The position numbers and the translations under genes were made by a program. Below, piece by piece: positions 23,743-32,858 of a stretch of 64,000 bases of DNA. The number at the start of each line of letters is the position of its first letter. The stretch's first letter is position 1. This DNA comes from Gudongella sp046224405 (GTDB lineage: Bacteria; Bacillota; Clostridia; Tissierellales; Tissierellaceae). The stretch is from contig NZ_JBJXRK010000006.1 in the NCBI RefSeq assembly GCF_046224405.1, positions 1 through 64,000 on the forward strand, in the 5' to 3' direction. The notes under the pieces were generated by a model. The model saw only the letters and a program-made list of their open reading frames with translations, ran no database searches and had not been told where the DNA came from.

Positions 23743-24688
23743 GCGCGCATTTATCTTTCCTGGTCAAGGAGCTCAGTACGTAGGAATGGGTCAGGACTTC
23801 TTTCAGCAGATAAAGGAATCCAAGATGGTCTTTGAGGAAGCTGATGATACTTTAAAAAGCTCACTTTCAAAGGTTATATTTGAAGGTGATGAAGAGGACC
23901 TTAAGAAGACTGAAACTACACAGCCTGCAATACTTACTGCAAGCATCGCAATGCTCAGGGCACTCCAAAAGGAAGGCATTGACTGCGATTACACAGCAGG
24001 ACTAAGTCTTGGAGAATATAGCTCGCTTGTACTTAGCAAGGCTTTGAGATTTCAAGATGCCCTGTCAATTGTAAGACAGAGAGGTAAGTTCATGCAGGAG
24101 GCAGTACCCCATGGAGTTGGCGGAATGGCAGCAATTCTTGGTCTTGACAGATCGAGATTGCCGGAGGTGCTATTTGCAGCTAAGGATTTTGGAATCGTTG
24201 AGGTTGCCAACTACAATAGCCCAGAGCAGATAGTTATATCTGGAGAGAAGAAGGGACTTAGAATAGCTTGTGCAAAGGCTTTGGAGGAAGGAGCTAAGAG
24301 AGCTGTAGAGCTTCCTGTAAGCGCCCCCTTCCATACATCAATGCTTTCTCCGGCTGGAGAGAGACTCAAGGTTGAACTTGAGAAGATAAGCATAGGTGAC
24401 TTCCAAAAGAAGGTCATAACAAATGTTGACGGTAAGGCACTTGACAGTAAGGATCAGCTTGTATCAAAGCTGGTTGACCAGGTTTCGCATTCAGTGCTTT
24501 GGCATCAATCAATTGAATATATGATTAACGATGGAGTTGATACCTTTGTTGAAATTGGTCCCGGGAAATCCTTATCAGGCTTTGTCAAGAGAATTGGAAA
24601 GTCTATGGGTAAGGATGTAAATTCCATGAATATTTGTGATATGGACAGCTTTAGAGGCACGGTTGAAAAGCTGACAAAGGGGGCTTAG
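23735..24688 (+). CDS. fabD: Malonyl-CoA:ACP transacylase FabD
   Basis: The 317-residue enzyme loads malonyl groups onto ACP. It has the N-terminal FPGQGAQYVGMG, the nucleophile Ser91 in GLSLGEYSSL, and the histidine in PVSAPFHTSML. An upstream GTG at 23726 lies within the Shine-Dalgarno sequence GGAGGTGAGG, so ATG 23735 is the start. Confidence 0.94.
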   Translation: MSKRAFIFPGQGAQYVGMGQDFFQQIKESKMVFEEADDTLKSSLSKVIFEGDEEDLKKTETTQPAILTASIAMLRALQKEGIDCDYTAGLSLGEYSSLVLSKALRFQDALSIVRQRGKFMQEAVPHGVGGMAAILGLDRSRLPEVLFAAKDFGIVEVANYNSPEQIVISGEKKGLRIACAKALEEGAKRAVELPVSAPFHTSMLSPAGERLKVELEKISIGDFQKKVITNVDGKALDSKDQLVSKLVDQVSHSVLWHQSIEYMINDGVDTFVEIGPGKSLSGFVKRIGKSMGKDVNSMNICDMDSFRGTVEKLTKGA

Positions 24689-24691
24689 AGT

Positions 24692-25429
24692 ATGAATGGT
24701 AAGGTAGCGTTGGTCACTGGAGGAAGCAGAGGAATTGGGAGAAACATTGCAGGGAAACTTGCAGATGAAGGCTTCCACGTGGCCATAACATACAATAGCA
24801 ATGAAGAACTGGCAATGGAAGTGGTTAGTGAGCTTGAAAAGTCAGGAGTAAAGGCCGCTTGTTACAGAGCCGATATCAGCGTTAAGGACCAGGTGGACAA
24901 TCTTTTCAAGGAAATTGAGAAAGACCTGGGTACGGTTGATATTCTTGTTAACAATGCAGGAATAACCAAGGATAATCTTCTTATAAGAATGTCTGAGGAT
25001 GATTGGGATTCCGTTATGGATGTCAATCTTAAGGGAGCTTTCCTAACAACCAAAGCGGTTGCAAGAGGTATGATGAAAAAAAGATATGGGAAAATAATCA
25101 ATATTTCCTCTGTGGTAGGAGTCATGGGTAATCCCGGACAGGGTAACTATTCAGCCTCAAAGGCAGGACTCATAGGATTTACAAAATCGATGGCAAGGGA
25201 GCTTGCAAGCCGCGGAATAAGGGTTAATGCAATTGCGCCAGGATTTATAAGCACTGATATGACAAACGGCTTAAAGGATGAAGTCAAAGAGGCAATGCTT
25301 TCAAACATACCCTTGGGGTATTTTGCGGAGCCTGATGAAGTAAGCAATTTGGTGGCATTTCTGGCAAGTGAGAAATCAGATTATATAACTGGCCAGGTAA
25401 TACAGATAGACGGTGGAATGAACATTTAA
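24692..25429 (+). CDS. fabG: 3-oxoacyl-ACP reductase FabG
   Basis: The 245-residue short-chain dehydrogenase uses NADPH. The cofactor motif is TGGSRGIGRNIA at 9-20, NNAG is at 87-90, and the catalytic residues are Ser140, Tyr153 and Lys157 (YSASK). It lies 3 nt after fabD and 18 nt before acpP. Confidence 0.95.
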   Translation: MNGKVALVTGGSRGIGRNIAGKLADEGFHVAITYNSNEELAMEVVSELEKSGVKAACYRADISVKDQVDNLFKEIEKDLGTVDILVNNAGITKDNLLIRMSEDDWDSVMDVNLKGAFLTTKAVARGMMKKRYGKIINISSVVGVMGNPGQGNYSASKAGLIGFTKSMARELASRGIRVNAIAPGFISTDMTNGLKDEVKEAMLSNIPLGYFAEPDEVSNLVAFLASEKSDYITGQVIQIDGGMNI

Positions 25430-25447
25430 ATTCAAGGAGGAGACAAA

Positions 25448-25678
25448 ATGGTATTTGATAAGGTAAAGGAAATTATAGCAGAGCAATTGGACGTAGAGGT
25501 TGAGAGAGTAACTATGGAGACTTCACTGATGAAGGATCTTGAAGCGGATTCACTAGATGCTGTGGAAATCATGATGGCTCTTGAGGACGAGTTTGAAATT
25601 GAAGTACCCGATGAAGATGCTGAAAAATTTGCCAACATCGGAGATATTGTAAAATACGTGGAGGCTAAGTTAGCCTAA
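25448..25678 (+). CDS. acpP: Acyl carrier protein
   Basis: The 76-residue acidic four-helix protein has the phosphopantetheine-accepting Ser35 in EADSLDAVE. It carries the growing chain between the Fab enzymes. AAGGAGG precedes the ATG. Confidence 0.96.
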   Translation: MVFDKVKEIIAEQLDVEVERVTMETSLMKDLEADSLDAVEIMMALEDEFEIEVPDEDAEKFANIGDIVKYVEAKLA

Positions 25679-25697
25679 ACTAAAGAGAGGTGTAAGG

Positions 25698-26936
25698 ATG
25701 AATAGAGTAGTAATCACCGGGCTTGGAGCCATAACACCTGTGGGATCAGGCAAAGAAGAATTCTGGAATTCCATAATATCCGGAAAATCCGGGATAGGAT
25801 ATGTAACAAAGTTCGACACTAAGGATCATGACGTAAAGATTGCAGCTGAAGTAAAGGATTTTGACCCAACGGAGTTCATGGGTAAAAAGGATGCCAAGAG
25901 AATGGACCTGTTCAGTCAGTATGCCATAGCTGCTACAAAGCAGGCACTTGACGATTCGGGGATTGACCTTGAGAAGGTAGACCTTGATAGAGCCGGTACA
26001 ATAATTGGTTCTGGAATTGGTGGTGTATCCACACTGGAGTCGGAAAAGGAAAAAATGGACGAGAAGGGACCAGGACGAATTAGCCCCCTCTTTATTCCAA
26101 TGATGATTTCAAATATGGCTGCAGGTCAGGTATCAATGGCTTTCGGGCTGAAGGGTTCATCTATGACAATTACAACAGCGTGCGCATCTGCGACACACGC
26201 CATAGGTGAAGCCTTCAGAATGATCAAGTACGGAAATCTTGACTTTGCTGTAACTGGAGGTACGGAGAGCTCGATTACTCCACTGTCCATGGGAGGATTT
26301 ATTTCAATGAAGGCTCTTTCAGGCAACAATGACAATCCTCAATCTGCAAGCAGGCCATTTGACAAAAACAGGGATGGATTTGTTATGGGTGAAGGAGCTG
26401 GTATAATAGTTCTGGAGGATTTAGATCATGCCCTTAAGAGAGGAGCAACAATATATGCAGAAATAATAGGCTATGGCTCCACATCTGATGCGTTTCACAT
26501 CACACAGCCTGACCCTGAAGCAAAGGGTGCCAGAAATGCAATGGAAATGGCTATAAATGAAGGAAACATTGGACTGGAGGATGTGCACTATATAAATGCA
26601 CACGGAACCAGCACGTATTTCAATGATAAGCTTGAGACTCTTGCAATTAAGACCCTTTTTGGAGACCATGCCAACAAGCTAAACATTAGCAGCACCAAAT
26701 CAATGACTGGTCATCTACTTGGAGCAGCAGGAGGAATAGAGGCAATTGCCACAACATTGGCCCTTAAGGAGGGAATCATTCCGCCGACAATAAACTATGA
26801 AACTCAGGATGAGGAATGTGACCTTAATTACACCCCAAACAAGGCAGTTCACAGGGACATAGAACATGCTCTTTCAAACTCATTGGGATTTGGTGGACAT
26901 AACGCAAGTATATTATTGAAAAAATACAAGTCTTAG
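25698..26936 (+). CDS. fabF: 3-oxoacyl-ACP synthase II FabF
   Basis: The 412-residue elongating condensing enzyme has Cys162 in TTACASATHAIG, and histidines in NAHGTST and KSMTGHLLGAAGG. It closes the fab operon, 19 nt after acpP, and a terminator follows at 26944. No acetyl-CoA carboxylase genes follow in this window. Confidence 0.95.
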   Translation: MNRVVITGLGAITPVGSGKEEFWNSIISGKSGIGYVTKFDTKDHDVKIAAEVKDFDPTEFMGKKDAKRMDLFSQYAIAATKQALDDSGIDLEKVDLDRAGTIIGSGIGGVSTLESEKEKMDEKGPGRISPLFIPMMISNMAAGQVSMAFGLKGSSMTITTACASATHAIGEAFRMIKYGNLDFAVTGGTESSITPLSMGGFISMKALSGNNDNPQSASRPFDKNRDGFVMGEGAGIIVLEDLDHALKRGATIYAEIIGYGSTSDAFHITQPDPEAKGARNAMEMAINEGNIGLEDVHYINAHGTSTYFNDKLETLAIKTLFGDHANKLNISSTKSMTGHLLGAAGGIEAIATTLALKEGIIPPTINYETQDEECDLNYTPNKAVHRDIEHALSNSLGFGGHNASILLKKYKS

Positions 26937-26943
26937 AAGTTTT

Positions 26944-26973
26944 GCTGATCGGCGTTGACCGATCAGCTATTTT
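26944..26973 (+). terminator. Terminator of the fab operon
   Basis: A 9-bp stem GCTGATCGG/CCGATCAGC (26944-26952 with 26959-26967, loop CGTTGA) is followed by TATTTTATT. Confidence 0.85.
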
Positions 26974-27030
26974 ATTCCCAGTAAATCCTATTTTATGCTA
27001 TACTAATATGTAGAGTAATGGAGGTAGAAA

Positions 27031-28371
27031 ATGGACATATCGATACCTAAATATATAGAAAACATAATAGATAGAATAGAAGAGGCAGGCTTTACTGCAT
27101 ACCTTGTGGGAGGTTGTGTAAGGGATTTTATTTTGGATAAACCGCCGGTCGATTATGACCTGGCTACCTCGGCTACGCCTATTCAGATAATGACTCTGTT
27201 CAAGGATAGGAAAACAGTTGAGATAGGCAGTGAATACGGAACCGTTGTTATTGTTGAAAAGGAAGGAAATGTTGAGGTTACAACCTACAGGACAGAAGGT
27301 ATTTATTTGGATGGAAGGCGGCCTGAGAATGTCAGCTTCACACAGGATATACTGGAGGACCTCAGAAGAAGGGACTTCACAATAAATGCAATGGCATATC
27401 ACCCTGAACGGGGTTTGCTTGATCCATACAATGGAACTGAGGACATCAGGGATAGTCTAGTGAGGTGCGTGGGAAACCCCAGAGAAAGGCTCTCGGAGGA
27501 TTATCTTAGAATCCTGCGTGCAGTAAGATTTGCTACTCAACTTGACTTTCTGATAGATATTAAGACCTCTGAAGCGTGTATGGATTTGGCACCAAAGCTT
27601 GAAAGGGTCAGCATTGATAGAATAAGGGAGGAGTTTTTCAAGATACTTCTCTCAAAGAAGCCTTCCAGGGGATTTCTTCTAATGAGAAGCTTGGGGATAC
27701 TGAAGGAGGTAATTCCGGAACTGATTCCTGCAATTGGCTTTGACCAAAGGAATCCATACCACGACAGGTCAGTATTTCAGCATACATTGACAGTTATGGA
27801 CAATACGCCACCTGTACTTCATATTAGACTTGCTGCACTGCTCCATGATATAGGCAAGCCATACACCTTTACCTTGGATGACAAGGGAGTTGGACACTTT
27901 TATGGACACGATAAGGCCAGTGTGAAGATAGGAAAGGAAATACTTGCAAGGCTTAATTGCTCTACGGAGCTTACTGAGTGGACTCTTAAGCTGGTAAAGG
28001 AGCACATGATACACCACCCTGACTTGAAGAAAAAAGGTTTGAAAAGGCAGCTGCAAAGAGTGGGAGAGGATAGGATCCACGACCTTATAGATCTTCAGAT
28101 TGCCGATAGACTTAGTAAAAGTGGGAACAACGATGTGTCAAATCTGTTGGCAAAAAAAAGAGCCATCGATTCAATCCTTTTAGCAAAGGAGCCCTTCTGC
28201 AGGAAGCACCTGGCCATAAACGGGGATGACCTTAAGGAGATGGGCTATTCACAGGGAAGGATAATCGGGAAGATACTGGAGTACCTTTTGAATTGCGTAT
28301 TGGAAAAACCTGAGCTGAATAAACATGATACATTGAAAAGGATTGCAAAGGAAATTTATCCTTTGGATTAG
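27031..28371 (+). CDS. cca: CCA tRNA nucleotidyltransferase with HD domain
   Basis: The 446-residue class II nucleotidyltransferase adds or repairs the 3' CCA of tRNAs. The catalytic head has AYLVGGCVRDFIL and the metal pair in VDYDLATSATP. RRDFTINAMAYHP and RILRAVRFATQL follow. An HD phosphohydrolase domain (LLHDIGKPYTF, HDKASVKIG) is fused at about residue 265 onward, as in many bacterial enzymes of this type. GGAGG precedes the ATG. Confidence 0.9.
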   Translation: MDISIPKYIENIIDRIEEAGFTAYLVGGCVRDFILDKPPVDYDLATSATPIQIMTLFKDRKTVEIGSEYGTVVIVEKEGNVEVTTYRTEGIYLDGRRPENVSFTQDILEDLRRRDFTINAMAYHPERGLLDPYNGTEDIRDSLVRCVGNPRERLSEDYLRILRAVRFATQLDFLIDIKTSEACMDLAPKLERVSIDRIREEFFKILLSKKPSRGFLLMRSLGILKEVIPELIPAIGFDQRNPYHDRSVFQHTLTVMDNTPPVLHIRLAALLHDIGKPYTFTLDDKGVGHFYGHDKASVKIGKEILARLNCSTELTEWTLKLVKEHMIHHPDLKKKGLKRQLQRVGEDRIHDLIDLQIADRLSKSGNNDVSNLLAKKRAIDSILLAKEPFCRKHLAINGDDLKEMGYSQGRIIGKILEYLLNCVLEKPELNKHDTLKRIAKEIYPLD

Positions 28372-28398
28372 AATATTAATTATTATGGGGGAATATTG

Positions 28399-29748
28399 AT
28401 GGGAAAACTATTTGGTACTGACGGAGTTAGAGGCGTTGCAAATGAGGAGCTTACACCGGAGCTGGCATTTGAAATCGGTAGGGCAGGGGCCTATGTACTG
28501 GCACGGGAGAGAAAAGGCAGGGTTCTGGTAGGCAAGGATACAAGAATCTCAGGGGATATGCTGGAAGCTGCATTGACTGCAGGTATTTGTTCCATGGGCT
28601 TGGATGTTGAATCTGTGGGAATCATACCCACACCGGCGGTTGCCTATTTAACAAGAAAATATGGAGCGGTTGCCGGTGTTGTAATTTCAGCATCGCATAA
28701 TCCGGGGGAGTACAACGGAATCAAATTTTTCAGCGGTGATGGTTTGAAGCTTCCGGATGCAACAGAGAATGAAATTGAAGATTTAATGAACAATAAGGGA
28801 GAAATAAAGGAGAGACCAATTAAAAACCTGATTGGAAGGGTATATATTAACGAGAATGCAGCGGATGATTACAAGGAATTCCTCAAGTCCACTATTGAAA
28901 CCGACCTATCAGGAATTAAAGTTGCTATGGATTGTGGTCATGGAGCACTTTATGAGATTGGACCACAGTTGATTGAGGAAATGGGTGGAGAAGTATTCCC
29001 AATAAACACAAACCCTGATGGAATGAATATCAACGATGCCTGTGGATCCACCAAGCCTCAGCTTGTACAGAGGCTTGTATTGGAAAAGGAGGCGGATCTT
29101 GGCATAGCCTTTGATGGAGATGCTGACAGGATAATAGCGGTTGACGAAAAAGGCGAAATAATTGACGGTGACCATATACTTGCAATTTGCAGCAGATTCC
29201 TTAAGGAAAAGGGAAAGCTGGAGAAGGATACGGTTGTGGGAACTGTTATGACCAATATGGGCCTTGATGAATTTCTAGGTAACAACGGAATGGATATAGT
29301 AAAAACAGCTGTGGGAGATAGGTATATCCTTGAAGAAATGATTAGGAAAGGCTACTCCCTGGGAGGAGAACAATCCGGGCATATAATCTTTCTTGAGCAT
29401 AATACGACCGGAGACGGTTTGGCAACAGCTCTACAGCTGATTCAGGTGATCAAGGAGACTGGACAGAGGGCTTCGGAGCTTAATGGAATAATGAAGAATT
29501 ACCCTCAGGTTCTTGTAAATGCAAGGGTAGAGAATTCATATAAGACCAAGTATATGGAAATACCTGAAATCAAGGAAGAGATACTCAAGCTGGAAAGTCA
29601 TTTCGACGGAGAAGGTAGAGTTTTAATAAGACCTTCAGGGACAGAACCTCTTGTCAGGGTTATGATAGAGGGTAAGGACCAGGATATGATATCCAAAAAA
29701 GCTCATGAGCTTGCTGCATTTATTGAATCAGTGATAGGACCAAAATAA
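28399..29748 (+). CDS. glmM: Phosphoglucosamine mutase
   Basis: The 449-residue enzyme converts glucosamine-6-phosphate to glucosamine-1-phosphate for peptidoglycan. It has KLFGTDGVRGVAN at the start, the phosphoserine loop VISASHNPGEYNG, the metal loop AFDGDADRIIAVD, and the sugar/phosphate loops GGEQSGHII and RPSGTEPLVRVM. An upstream TTG at 28396 is adjacent, but the ATG at 28399 fits the conserved start. glmM usually follows cdaA-cdaR in Firmicutes; here it is about 17.6 kb away. Confidence 0.94.
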   Translation: MGKLFGTDGVRGVANEELTPELAFEIGRAGAYVLARERKGRVLVGKDTRISGDMLEAALTAGICSMGLDVESVGIIPTPAVAYLTRKYGAVAGVVISASHNPGEYNGIKFFSGDGLKLPDATENEIEDLMNNKGEIKERPIKNLIGRVYINENAADDYKEFLKSTIETDLSGIKVAMDCGHGALYEIGPQLIEEMGGEVFPINTNPDGMNINDACGSTKPQLVQRLVLEKEADLGIAFDGDADRIIAVDEKGEIIDGDHILAICSRFLKEKGKLEKDTVVGTVMTNMGLDEFLGNNGMDIVKTAVGDRYILEEMIRKGYSLGGEQSGHIIFLEHNTTGDGLATALQLIQVIKETGQRASELNGIMKNYPQVLVNARVENSYKTKYMEIPEIKEEILKLESHFDGEGRVLIRPSGTEPLVRVMIEGKDQDMISKKAHELAAFIESVIGPK

Positions 29749-29764
29749 GCCAGGGAGTGATGAT

Positions 29765-30601
29765 ATGGAGTACAAAATCGTAGCAGATAGCAGTTGTGAT
29801 ACAAATGAACAGCTTGACAAGTACATGGAAATACACAAGGTACCATTCAAGATTGACATCGATAAGAGGTCTTTTATTGACAATGATGAGCTAGACCTGG
29901 AGGACATGGTAAAGACCATGAAGGGGAGTCCCAATCCAATCAAGTCCTCCTGTCCCTCACCTGGTGATTTCAAGGAAGCCTACGGAGATGTTGAAAATGT
30001 TTTTGTTGTAACCATTTCCAAAGAGCTGTCCGGAACTTACAACAGCGCCACATTGGCAAGGGATATGTCGATGGAGGAACATGAAGGTCAGTTTGTTCAT
30101 GTCTTCAATTCCAAGTCTGCCAGCATAGGTGAGACAATTGCAGCCATGAAAATCCAGGAATGTGTCAACAGGGGAATGAAAAGGGAAGAGATTGTAGAAA
30201 CTGTGGAGAATTTCATTAAAGACTCAAAAACATTCTTCATATCTCAAGACCTGGGAAATCTTATCAAGAATGGTAGAATCTCAAAAACCCAGGGTTTGAT
30301 AGCAAACGTATTGAACATTAAGCCCATTATGAAAAGGGATGAGGATGGGAATATCGTAGCAGTTGAGAAAATAAGGGGTAGCAAAAAGGCATTCAAACGA
30401 TTGGCGGAGATTATTGGTGAGAACGGGTCTGATTTTGAGGAGCGGATCATAGCAATTTCCCATGCGAATGCCTTGGATAAAGCACTTGAGTTGAAAAAGG
30501 ACATTGAAAAATTAAACTTCAAGGAAGTTATAATCGTTGAAACCAAAGGACTGTCAACTGCATATGTAAACGATGGAGGAATAATCGTATCCTTTGGGTA
30601 G
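29765..30601 (+). CDS. DegV family fatty-acid-binding protein (first copy)
   Basis: The 278-residue protein starts YKIVADSSCDTNEQL, then SCPSPGDFKEAY, TISKELSGTYNSA and FNSKSASIGE, the signature stretches of DegV proteins, which bind a fatty acid and in some species present it to fatty-acid kinase FakA. A second copy is at 43565. No fakA is in view. The transcript ends in the hairpin at 30614-30655. Confidence 0.88.
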   Translation: MEYKIVADSSCDTNEQLDKYMEIHKVPFKIDIDKRSFIDNDELDLEDMVKTMKGSPNPIKSSCPSPGDFKEAYGDVENVFVVTISKELSGTYNSATLARDMSMEEHEGQFVHVFNSKSASIGETIAAMKIQECVNRGMKREEIVETVENFIKDSKTFFISQDLGNLIKNGRISKTQGLIANVLNIKPIMKRDEDGNIVAVEKIRGSKKAFKRLAEIIGENGSDFEERIIAISHANALDKALELKKDIEKLNFKEVIIVETKGLSTAYVNDGGIIVSFG

Positions 30602-30613
30602 TGGAGATTTTTT

Positions 30614-30655
30614 AAAGGGATTTGTCAAAAAATATTTGACAAATCCCTTTTCGAT
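30614..30655 (+). terminator. degV terminator, overlapping the tRNA-Leu promoter
   Basis: A perfect 16-bp stem (30614-30629 with 30635-30650, loop AAATA) is followed by TTTT. The 3' arm contains TTGACA (30636-30641), the -35 box of the tRNA promoter. Confidence 0.85.
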
Positions 30656-30663
30656 GCTATAAT
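30636..30663 (+). promoter_or_regulatory. Promoter of tRNA-Leu
   Basis: Consensus TTGACA (30636-30641) and consensus TATAAT (30658-30663) are 16 bp apart and 34 bp before the tRNA. Confidence 0.75.
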
Positions 30664-30697
30664 AGTAAGAGTGAGTGATATTCACTTAACATTCCAT

Positions 30698-30781
30698 GCG
30701 GGAATGGCGGAATTGGCAGACGCGCTAGACTTAGGATCTAGTGTCATTGACGTGGGGGTTCAAGTCCTCTTTCCCGCACCA
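30698..30781 (+). tRNA. tRNA-Leu (anticodon UAG)
   Basis: The 84-nt class II tRNA has an acceptor stem GCGGGAA/TTCCCGC with an encoded CCA, a D-arm, an anticodon loop CTTAGGA giving the anticodon UAG (reads CUN), a long variable arm, and a T-loop GGTTCAAGTCC. It stands alone between degV and tig with its own promoter and terminator. Confidence 0.95.
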
Positions 30782-30785
30782 GATC

Positions 30786-30816
30786 AAACCAGTGGTTATT
30801 GCCATTGGTTTTTTTC
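30786..30816 (+). terminator. Terminator of tRNA-Leu
   Basis: A 10-bp stem with one wobble (AAACCAGTGG 30786-30795 with CCATTGGTTT 30802-30811) continues into a run of T. Confidence 0.8.
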
Positions 30817-30888
30817 ATATGAGTATCAGGAAAAGCGCCTTAATGTCTGAGATATGCTTTTCTAAATATACCAAAACTATTACAGATA

Positions 30889-30897
30889 TGGTATAAT
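30889..30897 (+). promoter_or_regulatory. Extended -10 promoter of tig
   Basis: TGGTATAAT is an extended -10 (TGNTATAAT) located 59 bp before tig; the -35 region is poor, which suits an extended -10. The same form occurs upstream of rubredoxin. Confidence 0.5.
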
Positions 30898-30955
30898 AAT
30901 GTGATGGGGACTAAAATTCGGATCAGAATAAAAAAATATACTAGGGGGTTCATCA

Positions 30956-32251
30956 ATGAAGGCAGTTTTTGAAAAGAAGGAAAAAAATACGGTACACTTT
31001 AATATGGAATTACCAGCTGGTGATTTTGAGAAGGCTCTTCAGCAGACCTATCTCAAGAACAGGGGAAGATTCAATGTTCCTGGCTTCAGAAAGGGCAAAG
31101 TACCAAGAAAGATTATTGAAATGAACTATGGGGAAGAAATCTTCTATGAGGATGCAATCAATATGCTTCTTCCAGACGCTTATTCAAGTGCTGTGGAAGA
31201 GCTTGAGCTTGAGCCAGTAGACAGTCCAGAAGTGGATGTTGAAGAGATAAAGAGTGGCGAGCCTATAAAGGTGAACTTCAGTGTTGAAGTGAAGCCTGAG
31301 GTAAAGCTTGGAGACTATAGCGAAATCCAGCTGGAAAAGGTCGATTATTCAGTGACTGATGAGATGGTACAGGCAGAGCTTGACAAAGCCAGAGACATGA
31401 ACTCAAGGATGGTTGATGCCGGAGACAGGGAAGTACAGGAAGGCGACATTCTAACTATAGATTTTGCCGGATTTGTTGACGACGAGCAGTTCTCAGGCGG
31501 AACAGCGGAAGACCAAACTCTTGAGATCGGTGCAGGACAATTCATTCCAGGATTCGAGGAAGGTCTTGTGGGAAAATCAAAGGGTGATGAAGTGGATGTT
31601 GAAGTAACTTTCCCAGAGGAATACCACGAAGAATCACTTAAGGGAAAACCAGCAGTATTCAAGGTTACAATAAAGGAAATTAAGGTGAAGGAGCTTCCTG
31701 AGCTGGATGATGAGTTTGCAAAGGATGTAAGTGAGTTCGATACCCTTGAGGAGTATAGGGACAGCCTTAGGGAAGAGCTAAGCAAGTCATTTGAAAATCA
31801 GGAAAGAATCGAGACTGAAAACAACCTGGTTGACAAAGTGGTTGAAATGTCAGAGGTAGAGGTTCCTGAGGCCATGATCCAATCACAGGTTGAGAACGAA
31901 ATAAAAGATTTCGAATATAGAGTAAAAAATCAGGGTTTTGAGCTTGAGCAATATCTTGAGTTAACCGGAACATCAATGAGCGACCTTGAACTGAACTTTA
32001 GACCTATGGCGGAAAAAAGAGTCAAGGCTGATCTTGTTCTTGAAGCAATAGCTGAAGCTGAAGGTGTAGAGGTGACCGACGAAGATTTGGACGCTGAGCT
32101 TGAGAAACTGGCTGAGCAGTACAATCAAGTTGAAAACAAGGATAATTTCATTGAACAAATGAAAAAAGGAGATTTAGGATTCCTTAAAGCGGGTATATCC
32201 AATACCAAGGTTTTGGATTTACTAAAGGAAAAAGTTAAGTATATTGGATAG
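30956..32251 (+). CDS. tig: Trigger factor
   Basis: This 431-residue ribosome-bound chaperone has the N-terminal ribosome contact FNVPGFRKGKVPRKIIE, the FKBP-type prolyl isomerase domain around residues 160-245 (GDILTIDFAGFVDDEQF; FIPGFEEGLVGKSKGDE), and the long helical C-terminal chaperone arms. It leads tig-clpP-clpX-lon-engB, the protein folding and degradation run common in Firmicutes. GGGGG precedes the ATG. Confidence 0.95.
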   Translation: MKAVFEKKEKNTVHFNMELPAGDFEKALQQTYLKNRGRFNVPGFRKGKVPRKIIEMNYGEEIFYEDAINMLLPDAYSSAVEELELEPVDSPEVDVEEIKSGEPIKVNFSVEVKPEVKLGDYSEIQLEKVDYSVTDEMVQAELDKARDMNSRMVDAGDREVQEGDILTIDFAGFVDDEQFSGGTAEDQTLEIGAGQFIPGFEEGLVGKSKGDEVDVEVTFPEEYHEESLKGKPAVFKVTIKEIKVKELPELDDEFAKDVSEFDTLEEYRDSLREELSKSFENQERIETENNLVDKVVEMSEVEVPEAMIQSQVENEIKDFEYRVKNQGFELEQYLELTGTSMSDLELNFRPMAEKRVKADLVLEAIAEAEGVEVTDEDLDAELEKLAEQYNQVENKDNFIEQMKKGDLGFLKAGISNTKVLDLLKEKVKYIG

Positions 32252-32262
32252 GAGGAATATAT

Positions 32263-32847
32263 ATGTCATTGGTTCCAATAGTTGTTGAACAGACTAACAG
32301 AGGAGAAAGGTCATATGATATTTATTCCAGGCTGTTAAAGGATAGGATAATAATTCTTGGTTCTGAGATAAACGATGCTATTGCTGATCTTGTAGTAGCT
32401 CAGCTGCTGTTTCTTGAGGCAGAAGATCCAGAAAAGGACATCCAGATATATATCAACAGTCCAGGTGGCTCTGTAAGTGCTGGATTTGCAATATATGACA
32501 CAATTCAATATATCAAGCCTGATGTCACTACCATTTGCATAGGTAGAGCCGCAAGCATGGGAGCATTCCTGCTGGCAGCCGGAACGAAGGGTAAGAGGTT
32601 TGCCTTGCCTAATTCTGACATAATGATTCATCAGCCGCTGGGAGGAGCTCAGGGACAGGCCGAGGACATCAGAATACAGGCTGAGAAGATAATTGAAATC
32701 AGGGAAAGAATAAACAGAATACTTGCTGAGAGAACAGGACAACCCCTGGAAAGAATAGCAAAGGATACAGACAGGGATTATTATATGAGTGCTGCAGAAG
32801 CTGTGGAGTATGGAATAATCGATGCTGTTATGGAGAGAAAGAAATAA
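32263..32847 (+). CDS. clpP: ATP-dependent Clp protease proteolytic subunit
   Basis: The 194-residue serine protease has catalytic Ser98 in GRAASMGAFLL, His123 in MIHQPLGGAQG, and an aspartate in the late DTDRDYYMSAAEA. It forms the double heptamer capped by ClpX, encoded 11 nt downstream. GGAGG is present upstream. Confidence 0.97.
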   Translation: MSLVPIVVEQTNRGERSYDIYSRLLKDRIIILGSEINDAIADLVVAQLLFLEAEDPEKDIQIYINSPGGSVSAGFAIYDTIQYIKPDVTTICIGRAASMGAFLLAAGTKGKRFALPNSDIMIHQPLGGAQGQAEDIRIQAEKIIEIRERINRILAERTGQPLERIAKDTDRDYYMSAAEAVEYGIIDAVMERKK

Positions 32848-32858
32848 GAGGTGATTCC

